Assembly (NCBI RefSeq): GCF_902806475.1
Contig: NZ_CADCWS010000001.1
Coordinates: forward strand, 32,894 to 96,893
Length of the DNA: 64,000 nucleotides
Direction: 5' to 3'
Origin: Candidatus Frankia nodulisporulans
Lineage (GTDB): Bacteria; Actinomycetota; Actinomycetes; Frankiales; Frankiaceae
Positions 57,718 through 64,000 of this stretch are shown piece after piece (positions within the stretch are counted from its first letter, which is position 1; the number at the start of each line of letters is the position of its first letter). The position numbers and the translations under genes are program-made. The notes beneath the pieces are model-generated. The model was not told where the DNA came from. It saw only the letters and a program-made list of their open reading frames with translations, and did not search any database.

Positions 57718-59937
57718 ATGAGCGAGCTGATGGCGACCCGACCCGAGCAGCCTCAGCGTAAGGCCCGCAGCGGTCTGCTCGAGCCGTTGGAGGCGCCCCG
57801 CACCCCCGCGCCCTCGGATCTTCCCGCCGACCGGTTCATCAACCGTGAGTCGTCCTGGCTGGATTTCAACGCCCGCGTGCTCGCGCTCGCCGAGGACGTC
57901 GCCACGCCGCTGCTCGAGCGGGCGAAGTTCCTGGCGATCTTCGCGAGCAACCTGGACGAGTTCTACATGGTGCGGGTGGCCGGGCTGATGCGCCGGGAGG
58001 CCACGGGTCTGGCCGTGCGCTCCGCCGACGGGCTGAGCGCACGCGAGCAGCTGGACCTGGTGAGCCGGACGGCCTCCGAACTGTCCCAGCGGCAGTCGCG
58101 CTGCTTCACCGACGAGGTGGTGCCCTCGCTGGCCCACGCCGGGATCAGCATCCGGTTCTGGTCCCAGCTCAGCGAGGCGCAGCGCGAACGGCTGCACGAC
58201 TACTTCCACGAGCAGATCTTCCCGGTGCTCACGCCGCTCGCCGTCGATCCGGCCCACCCCTTCCCCTACATCAGCGGCCTGTCGCTGAACCTCGCGGTGC
58301 AGGTGCGGGAGCCAGGTGGGGAGACCGACCGCTTCGCCCGGGTGAAGGTGCCGCAGAACGTCGGACGGCTGGTGCCGGTGTCCCCCGACGAGCCGGACGC
58401 GGGTGGAGCCGGTCGCGGCCAGGGCGGCGCCGGGGGTGGCCAGCCGGACCGGCAGGCCTGCTTCGTGCCGCTCGAGGAGGTCATCGCCGCCCACCTCGAC
58501 CAGCTCTTCCCCGGCATGGAAGTGATCAACTCGCATCTGTTCCGGGTCACCCGCAACGCCGACCTAGAGGTCGAGGAGGACGAGGCGGAGGACCTGCTCC
58601 AGGCCCTGGAGCGGGAACTGGCCCGGCGACGCTTCGGCCCGGCGGTCCGCCTCGAGGTGGACGCCGGCATCGACACCGACCTGCTGTCGCTGCTCATGCG
58701 CGAGCTCGAGGTGACCGAGCGCGAGGTGCACCGGGTGTCGGGCATGCTCGACCTGTCGGCGCTGTGGGCGCTCTACGAGCTGGACCGCCCGGAGCTGCGC
58801 GACCCGCCGCGGGTTCCGATCACCCATCCGCGGCTGTCCATCGAGGAGGGGGAGACCCCCGACTTCTTCTCGGTGCTGCGCGAGGGCGATGTGCTGGTCC
58901 ACCATCCCTACGACTCGTTCACCACCTCGGTGCAGCGGTTCATCGAGCAGGCCGCCGCCGACCCGCAGGTACTGGCGATCAAGCAGACGCTCTACCGCAC
59001 CTCCGGCGACTCACCGATCGTGGACGCGCTGGTCGCCGCCGCCGAGGCAGGCAAGCAGGTGGTGGTGCTGGTCGAGATCAAGGCTCGGTTCGACGAGAGC
59101 GCGAACATCCGCTGGGCCCGGGAACTGGAGCGGGCCGGCTGCCATGTGGTCTACGGCCTGATCGGGTTGAAGACCCACTGCAAGACCTGCCTGGTCGTCC
59201 GGCAGGAGCGCGGCGGGCTGCGCCGGTACTGCCATGTCGGCACCGGCAACTACAACCCCAAGACCGCCCGGCTCTACGAGGACCTGGGCCTGCTCACCGC
59301 CGACCCGGGGGTGGGCGCCGACCTCACCGACCTGTTCAACGTGCTGACCGGGTACAGCCGGCAGACCGAGTACCGCTCGCTGCTGGTCGCCCCCCAGCAC
59401 ATGCGCGACGGCATCCTGGCCCGGATCGACGCCGAGGCACGGGCGGCGGCGCAGGGCCGTCCGTGTGGCATCCGGCTGAAGGTGAACAGCCTGGTGGACG
59501 AGCAGGTGATCGACGCGCTTTACCACGCCTCCCAGGCCGGCGTGCCGGTGCACTGCCTGGTCCGTGGGATCTGCGCACTACGCCCGGGTGTGCCCGGACT
59601 TTCGGAGACCGTACGCGTCCGATCGATTCTCGGTCGGTTCCTCGAACACAGCCGGATGCTGGAGTTCGCGTCCACGGACGAGTTCTGGATCGGCAGCGCC
59701 GACATGATGCACCGCAACCTCGACCGTCGGATCGAGGCGCTGGTCCGGGTGGGTCAGTCGGCGGACCGCAACAGCCTGCGCGACCTGCTCGACCACGCCT
59801 TCTCCGACCAGGTCTCCGCCTGGGACCTGCGCTCCGACGGCCGGTGGGAGCGGCACACCAGCGGGTCGGACGACGTCCGGCTCGCGGACTACCAGCATGA
59901 CCTCATGGCGCAGGCCGTCCGGCGCGGGCACCGGTAA
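57718..59937 (+). CDS. ppk: Polyphosphate kinase 1
   Basis: The protein has 739 residues from ATG 57718 (57730 is possible). It starts with the conserved [20 protein letters not shown] and [20 protein letters not shown]. Active-site histidines are His487 in [12 protein letters not shown], the probable phosphohistidine, and His506 in [21 protein letters not shown] Gly-rich insertion (~230-243) is present in the second domain. PPK1 polymerises the gamma-phosphate of ATP to polyphosphate. Between cofC and hup as in mycobacteria, but the usual mutT1 is absent. Confidence 0.97.
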   Translation: MSELMATRPEQPQRKARSGLLEPLEAPRTPAPSDLPADRFINRESSWLDFNARVLALAEDVATPLLERAKFLAIFASNLDEFYMVRVAGLMRREATGLAVRSADGLSAREQLDLVSRTASELSQRQSRCFTDEVVPSLAHAGISIRFWSQLSEAQRERLHDYFHEQIFPVLTPLAVDPAHPFPYISGLSLNLAVQVREPGGETDRFARVKVPQNVGRLVPVSPDEPDAGGAGRGQGGAGGGQPDRQACFVPLEEVIAAHLDQLFPGMEVINSHLFRVTRNADLEVEEDEAEDLLQALERELARRRFGPAVRLEVDAGIDTDLLSLLMRELEVTEREVHRVSGMLDLSALWALYELDRPELRDPPRVPITHPRLSIEEGETPDFFSVLREGDVLVHHPYDSFTTSVQRFIEQAAADPQVLAIKQTLYRTSGDSPIVDALVAAAEAGKQVVVLVEIKARFDESANIRWARELERAGCHVVYGLIGLKTHCKTCLVVRQERGGLRRYCHVGTGNYNPKTARLYEDLGLLTADPGVGADLTDLFNVLTGYSRQTEYRSLLVAPQHMRDGILARIDAEARAAAQGRPCGIRLKVNSLVDEQVIDALYHASQAGVPVHCLVRGICALRPGVPGLSETVRVRSILGRFLEHSRMLEFASTDEFWIGSADMMHRNLDRRIEALVRVGQSADRNSLRDLLDHAFSDQVSAWDLRSDGRWERHTSGSDDVRLADYQHDLMAQAVRRGHR

Positions 59938-59986
59938 CCGGCACCGGCGGGCGCCAGCCAGCCGTGACCGGCGCCCGCACCGCCGG

Positions 59987-60271
59987 TCAGTCCGAGCTCG
60001 CCGAGACGCTGGACTTGAACTCCGAACCGGGCCGAAACTTCGGCACGACGGAGGCGGCGACGTGCACGGGCTCGCCGGTCGCCGGGTTGCGGCCGGTGCG
60101 CGCGGCGCGCTCCACCCGCTCGAACACGCCGAAGCCGGTGATCGTCACCTTCTCGCCGCTGGCGACGGCCTCCTGAATCGCGTCGAACACCGCGTCGACC
60201 GCCTTGGTGGCATTCGATCGTCCGCCCTCGATCTGCTGGGCGATGCGGTCAACCAACTGGGACTTGTTCAC
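59987..60271 (-). CDS. hup: HU-family nucleoid protein, short form
   Basis: The protein has 94 residues from GTG 60271, right after GGAGGTTGTC. It reads VNKSQLVDRIAQQIEGGRSN, then VTITGFGVFERVERAARTGR with NPATGEPVHVAASVVPKFRP. This is the core HU fold. It lacks the Lys/Ala-rich C-terminal tail of mycobacterial HupB, encoded at the same locus. HU bends and compacts DNA. It is convergent with ppk and probably transcribed from its own promoter. Confidence 0.96.
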   Translation of the reverse strand: MNKSQLVDRIAQQIEGGRSNATKAVDAVFDAIQEAVASGEKVTITGFGVFERVERAARTGRNPATGEPVHVAASVVPKFRPGSEFKSSVSASSD

Positions 60272-60724
60272 GACAACCTCCGGACGCCCCGCAGGGCGCG
60301 GGATGGGGAGCAGATCGGGCATCACACTGCGCTGCACCGTAGGCATCTCCACTGGCGAGGGCAATTCCCGCCACCGTGTCGCGTCACACAAACCCGCACG
60401 TCATCGGGTTCGTGCCAGTGGGCGACGGGATGCGTGCTGTGCGAACCACCCCAACCAACCGGTAGATTCATCACGTTCAGTGACGAGTGCCGCCGGAATT
60501 TTTGGGCTCAATGTCACGCTTTGGTCGCCAGCCGCCTCCAACGGGGGCAGGCCCACTCTGCTACGTAGCCATCCAAACGCCTCGGGCGATGACCGGTGAC
60601 CGGATTGCCGACACCGCAGGGCAAGTCACCAACCCGCCCCCGCACCCCTGTCGGCCCTTATGTGATTTCGATCACATTCTTGGCCGCAGGGGCTCGGGGA
60701 CACGCGCGGGGGTGGGTCACCCGG
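60272..60724. other. Intergenic region upstream of hup
   Basis: 453 bases between leuD and hup, both on the minus strand. It has lower G+C in parts and holds an exact CRP/GlxR-type palindrome at 60661-60676. This is probably the control region of hup. No gene supported. Confidence 0.6.
60661..60676. promoter_or_regulatory. CRP/GlxR-type binding site
   Basis: TGTGATTTCGATCACA fits TGTGA-N6-TCACA exactly, the consensus for cAMP-responsive CRP-family regulators (Crp, GlxR). It lies 48 bases after the leuD stop and ~390 bases before hup. Control of hup is the likely reading, though distance is large. Confidence 0.6.
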
Positions 60725-61312
60725 TCAGCCGGTGGTCGGCAACCAGGCCGGCCGCGTGCGCTCGAACGCGGTGACGAGCTCCTCGTGCCGCAGGGTCAGG
60801 CCCACGTCGTCGAGACCCTCCAACAGCCGCCAGCGGGTGAAGTCGTCCAGTTCGAAGGACGCCGTGACATCGGCCCCGCGGACCTCCCGGGCGACCAGGT
60901 CGACCGTGATCTCGAGGGTCGGGTCCTGCTCCACCGCCGTCTGCAGGCGCTCCACCGTCCGCGCCGCGAGCTGGACCGGCAGCAGGCCGTTACCGAGCGC
61001 GTTACCCCGGAAGATGTCGGCGAACCGGGCGGAGATGACCGCCCGGAACCCGTAGTCCTGCAACGCCCACACGGCGTGCTCGCGGGAGGAGCCGGTGCCG
61101 AAGTCCATCCCGGCGAGCAGGATCGAGGCGCCCGCGTAGGCGGGGTTGTTCAGCACGAAGCTCTCGTCCGCGCGCCACTCGGAGAACAGGCCGGCGCCGA
61201 AACCGGTCCGCTCGATGCGCTTGAGCCAGTCGCTGGGGATGATCTGGTCGGTGTCCACGTCGCTGCGGCGCAGCGGCACGGCCCGTCCGGTGTGGGTGGT
61301 GAACGCCTCCAT
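60725..61312 (-). CDS. leuD: 3-isopropylmalate dehydratase small subunit
   Basis: The protein has 195 residues from ATG 61312, with AAAGGAG upstream. Conserved: [36 protein letters not shown], and [19 protein letters not shown]. LeuD is the swivel domain partner of LeuC in leucine synthesis. It follows leuC by 62 bases; both genes have the same GGAAAGGAGCG site. Confidence 0.97.
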   Translation of the reverse strand: MEAFTTHTGRAVPLRRSDVDTDQIIPSDWLKRIERTGFGAGLFSEWRADESFVLNNPAYAGASILLAGMDFGTGSSREHAVWALQDYGFRAVISARFADIFRGNALGNGLLPVQLAARTVERLQTAVEQDPTLEITVDLVAREVRGADVTASFELDDFTRWRLLEGLDDVGLTLRHEELVTAFERTRPAWLPTTG

Positions 61313-61374
61313 CGGAAACGCTCCTTTCTGCGGTGAGACGACGACAGGGTCGAGCGCGCGGGACGGTCCGGGCG

Positions 61375-62772
61375 CTACAGGTCGGCCGGGGCGGTGAGCC
61401 GGCCGGTGACGGCGGTGGCGGCGGCCACCTCCGGGGACACCAGATGGGTCCGTCCGCCCTGGCCCTGGCGACCCTCGAAGTTGCGGTTGGACGTCGAGGC
61501 GCTGCGCTCCCCCGGCGCCAGGGTGTCCGGGTTCATCCCGAGACACATCGAGCAGCCGGCGCTGCGCCACTGCGCGCCCGCCGCCTCGAACACCTCGTCC
61601 AGACCCTCGGCCTCGGCCTCGGCCTTGATCAGCATGGAGCCGGGCACGATCAGCACCCGGACCCCGTCGGCCACCCGCCGGCCACGCAGCACCTCGGCGG
61701 CCGCCCGCAGGTCACTGAGCCGGCCGTTGGTGCACGACCCGATGAACACGGTGTCGACGGCGACCTCGGACAGCGGGGTGCCGGCCGTGAGGCCCATGTA
61801 GGTCAGCGCCCGCTGCGCCGAGGCACGGGCGGCCGGGTCGGCGTAGTCCTCGGGGGTCGGCACCGGCGAGCCCAGCGGGGCGGCCTGGCCGGGGTTGGTC
61901 CCCCAGGTGACATACGGCGTGAGGGTCGTCGCGTCGATCACGACCTCGTGGTCGTACTCGGCGTCCGGGTCGGAACCCAGGGTGCGCCAGTAGGCGACGG
62001 CGTCGTCCCAGTCGGTGCCGGTGGCGACCCGCTCACGGCCGGCGAGGTAGGCGAAGGTGGTCTCGTCCGGCGCGATCATGCCGGCGCGCGCACCGGCCTC
62101 GATCGACATGTTGCAGACGGTCATCCGGCCCTCCATCGACAGGCCCCGGATCGCCGCACCGCGGTACTCGATGACGTACCCGGCACCGCCACCGGTGCCG
62201 ATCCGCGCGATGATCGCCAGGATCAGGTCCTTGGCGGTGACGCCCGGGGGAAGGTCACCCTCGACGGTGACGGCCATCGTCCTCGGCCGCCGCTGCGGCA
62301 GCGTCTGGGTGGCCAGCACATGCTCGACCTGGCTGGTGCCGATACCGAAGGCCAACGCGCCGAACGCGCCGTGGGTGGAGGTGTGGCTGTCCCCGCACAC
62401 GATCGTCATCCCCGGCTGGGACAGCCCCAGCTGCGGTCCGACGACGTGCACGATCCCCTGGCCGGGGTCGTTCATCGGGAACAGCCGCACACCGGCCTCG
62501 GCGCAGTTCCCGCGCAGCGCCTCGACCTGTGCGGCCGACACCGGGTCCGCGATCGGCAGCAGCGTGTCCGTCGTCGGGACGTTGTGGTCCTCGGTGGCCA
62601 GGGTCAGGTCGGTCCGGCGGACCGGCCGCCCGGCCAGCCGCAGCGCCTCGAAGGCCTGCGGCGAGGTGACCTCGTGCACCAGGTGCAGGTCGATGTACAG
62701 CAAATCCGGTTCGCCCTCGGCCTCGCGCACCACATGGGCGTCCCAGACCTTCTCCGCGAGTGTGCGGCCCAT
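61375..62772 (-). CDS. leuC: 3-isopropylmalate dehydratase large subunit
   Basis: The protein has 465 residues from ATG 62772. It starts [14 protein letters not shown] and contains the [4Fe-4S] ligands in FIGSCTNGR and [32 protein letters not shown] is the substrate loop. The enzyme isomerises 2- to 3-isopropylmalate. It is divergent from an IclR-family regulator, as in Streptomyces (ndgR) and Corynebacterium (ltbR). Confidence 0.98.
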   Translation of the reverse strand: MGRTLAEKVWDAHVVREAEGEPDLLYIDLHLVHEVTSPQAFEALRLAGRPVRRTDLTLATEDHNVPTTDTLLPIADPVSAAQVEALRGNCAEAGVRLFPMNDPGQGIVHVVGPQLGLSQPGMTIVCGDSHTSTHGAFGALAFGIGTSQVEHVLATQTLPQRRPRTMAVTVEGDLPPGVTAKDLILAIIARIGTGGGAGYVIEYRGAAIRGLSMEGRMTVCNMSIEAGARAGMIAPDETTFAYLAGRERVATGTDWDDAVAYWRTLGSDPDAEYDHEVVIDATTLTPYVTWGTNPGQAAPLGSPVPTPEDYADPAARASAQRALTYMGLTAGTPLSEVAVDTVFIGSCTNGRLSDLRAAAEVLRGRRVADGVRVLIVPGSMLIKAEAEAEGLDEVFEAAGAQWRSAGCSMCLGMNPDTLAPGERSASTSNRNFEGRQGQGGRTHLVSPEVAAATAVTGRLTAPADL

Positions 62773-62906
62773 GACCGACCCGCTCCTTTCCGGTTTCCGG
62801 CGCTCGTCGTTCTCGCGCCGCTCGTCGATGCTGGGTGCCGACATCCCGGGCGCCACAGCCCCGGACGCCACGACGCCGAACCGCCCGGATGTCGGGACGT
62901 CCGGGT

Positions 62907-62930
62907 GCCAGCCCTGCCAGCAGGGCTGGC
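62907..62930. promoter_or_regulatory. Palindrome between leuC and the IclR-type regulator
   Basis: GCCAGCCCTGC and its exact complement GCAGGGCTGGC are separated by CA (11-bp arms). It lies ~135 bases upstream of leuC and ~130 upstream of the regulator gene, a natural place for an operator or a leader hairpin. Confidence 0.5.
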
Positions 62931-63058
62931 GGGGCTGGCGGGGCCGGCGTCGTCGGCCGGTGAGCGCCGTGGGGTGACGTCGTCCCGAGATGGTCCGCTC
63001 GGGATGTCGCCACCCCAGGATGTTGTCGTCCCAGGATTCAGGATGGCAGTATCAGCTT

Positions 63059-63775
63059 ATGAAACAGCTTAGCGGAGTCGGCGTCCTTGACAAGGCGGCC
63101 CTGGTCCTGGCCGCCGTCGAGCACGGCCCCGTCTCGCTCACCGATCTGGTCGCGCGCACCGGGCTCACCCGGGCGACGGCCCATCGACTGGCCAGCGCCC
63201 TCGAGGTGCACCGGCTGGTCGGGCGCGACCCGGCCGGGCGGTTCGTGGCCGGTCCGCGGCTGGCGGCGGCCGCCGGTATCGCGGCCCCGTTGCCGTGGGA
63301 GCTGGTCGACCAGGCCGACGCGATCCTCACCGAACTGCGCCACGCCACCGGCGAGAGCACCCAGCTCTACGTGCGCCGCGGCGCACTGCGGCTGTGTGTG
63401 GCGGCCTCCGAGCGGGCCAGCGGGCTGCGCGACACGGTGCCGGTCGGCGCCGCCCTGCCGATGACGGCGGGGTCCGGCGCGCAGGTCCTGCTGGCGTTCG
63501 CCGACGAGCCGGAGCCCGACCTGATCGGTGCCGCCCCCTTCGACGCGGCGGTCCTCGCCCAGGTGCGGGAGCGGGGGTGGGCGCAGAGCGTGGGTGAACG
63601 GGAGACCGGACTCGCCTCGGTGTCGGCACCGGTCCGCGACGAGGCGGGCACCGTCATCGCCGCGGTGTCGTTGTCCGGGCCGCTGGAGCGACTGACCCGT
63701 TCACCGGGACGTCGTCATGGCGCGGCGGTGATCGAAGCCGCCCGGCGGCTGTCGACCGCGGTGGCATCCGACTGA
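63059..63775 (+). CDS. ndgR: IclR-family transcriptional regulator (NdgR/LtbR-like)
   Basis: The protein has 238 residues from ATG 63059; there is no good ribosome binding site, so it may be leaderless. The winged HTH covers ~8-65 (LDKAALVLAAVEHGPVSLTD, then RTGLTRATAHRLASAL). The IclR effector domain follows (GESTQLYVRRGALRLCVAAS, GSGAQVLLAF, GWAQSVGERETGLASVSAPV). Orthologues upstream of leuCD (NdgR in Streptomyces, LtbR in Corynebacterium, Rv2989) control leucine and related amino-acid genes. Same divergent layout here, so that function is likely. Confidence 0.92.
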   Translation: MKQLSGVGVLDKAALVLAAVEHGPVSLTDLVARTGLTRATAHRLASALEVHRLVGRDPAGRFVAGPRLAAAAGIAAPLPWELVDQADAILTELRHATGESTQLYVRRGALRLCVAASERASGLRDTVPVGAALPMTAGSGAQVLLAFADEPEPDLIGAAPFDAAVLAQVRERGWAQSVGERETGLASVSAPVRDEAGTVIAAVSLSGPLERLTRSPGRRHGAAVIEAARRLSTAVASD

Positions 63776-63804
63776 GCAATCCGCGCAATCACGCGTTCCG
63801 CACT

Positions 63805-63845
63805 GTCAACTGCTGGACACCGCAACAGTCAACTGCCGGACACCG
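63805..63845. repeat. 18-bp direct repeat downstream of the IclR-type gene
   Basis: GTCAACTGCTGGACACCG (63805-63822) and GTCAACTGCCGGACACCG (63828-63845) differ at one base and are five bases apart. The remaining sequence to the window end shows no gene; tRNA genes that follow here in mycobacteria are not seen in these 225 bases. Confidence 0.85.
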
Positions 63846-64000
63846 GAAATCGGCGGATGGTTGCGCGGAGACGGGTGTGATCCACCATCCGGGCGTTCGA
63901 TCACGTCCGCGGTTACCCCGATTCCGCTGGTGATCCGCGTGCTCGCGCCCCAGAGGGAGAATGGGAATCACCCATTCGGGCCCCACAACAAATGCAGGCC

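Noticed and set aside
63789..63986. 65-residue open frame on the minus strand at the end of the window
   Set aside because: Overlaps the direct repeats, has no ribosome binding site and no recognisable sequence.
63776..64000. tRNA-Glu/tRNA-Gln genes expected downstream of the NdgR-type gene
   Set aside because: No T-arm or acceptor pairing is seen in these 225 bases; they could lie beyond the window.

Overview
The window is high-GC chromosomal DNA (about 70% G+C by eye; GTG starts are frequent and GGAGG-type ribosome binding sites common) from an actinobacterium. Gene content and order match the conserved translation, isoprenoid, RNA-modification and leucine block of the phylum. The order follows Mycobacterium Rv2838c-Rv2845c and Rv2867c-Rv2989 and the Streptomyces SCO5552-SCO5600 region, which I recall from general knowledge and did not compare by search. 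The F420 gene cofC/fbiD, DUF2469, DUF3515, DUF4439 and an NdgR-type regulator all point to Actinobacteria. A Frankia-like or related lineage is a reasonable guess, but the genus cannot be fixed from this window.

Layout: (1) 1-2373, minus strand: rimP-nusA-ylxR-infB, with only the first codons of infB inside. (2) 2836-4029, plus strand: a Tat-type lipoprotein with a DUF4439 ferritin-like domain. (3) 4134-7621, minus strand: a sulfonate/nitrate/taurine-type ABC importer (lipoprotein, ATPase, permease) followed by an Rrf2 regulator. (4) 7841-16854, minus strand: frr, cdsA, rlmN, an esterase-like protein, dxr, a Rip1/RseP site-2 protease, ispG and a GNAT acetyltransferase. (5) 17162-18886: rpsB-tsf, ending in a strong hairpin; the usual next gene pyrH is not there. 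(6) 19532-20500, plus strand: an M23-like protein, convergent with 20551-25928: rnhB, DUF2469, yraN, comM (frameshifted), dprA, xerC. (7) 25925-37408, minus strand: smc, ftsY, ffh, rpsP, KH protein, rimM, trmD, rplS, lepB. (8) 37795-46455: a small coiled-coil protein, acyP, a small lipoprotein on the plus strand, mutM, rnc, a PlsX-like protein, rpmF, DUF177, coaD, rsmD, recG. (9) 46797-53695: rpmB, ddl, DUF3515, a stand-alone AsnC-type domain, thiD, murA, gpsA, cofC. (10) 53692-59937: a membrane GGDEF-EAL protein and a transglutaminase-like protein sitting between cofC and ppk. (11) 59987-63775: HU, leuD, leuC and a divergent IclR-family (NdgR/LtbR-like) regulator.

Most genes act in translation (ribosomal proteins S2, S16, L19, L28, L32; EF-Ts, RRF, NusA, RimP, RimM, TrmD, RsmD, RlmN), in membrane insertion (SRP and its receptor), or in envelope and precursor supply (MEP pathway, CDP-diacylglycerol, D-Ala-D-Ala, MurA). 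No prophage, insertion sequence, CRISPR array, secondary-metabolite cluster, tRNA or rRNA gene was found, and I did not find a clearly new multi-gene system.

The unusual points are local: a 7-C run that breaks comM; genes normally at this locus that are absent (pyrH; amt-glnB/K-glnD; thiL; the DAK/YloV-type gene; plsC); proteins that keep a fold but lose key residues (esterase-like Ser to Ala, PlsX-like, M23-like, GpsA Gly to Thr, a small DprA deletion); in-frame tandem repeats in rlmN and smc; and several palindromes, including an exact TGTGA-N6-TCACA site upstream of the HU gene.
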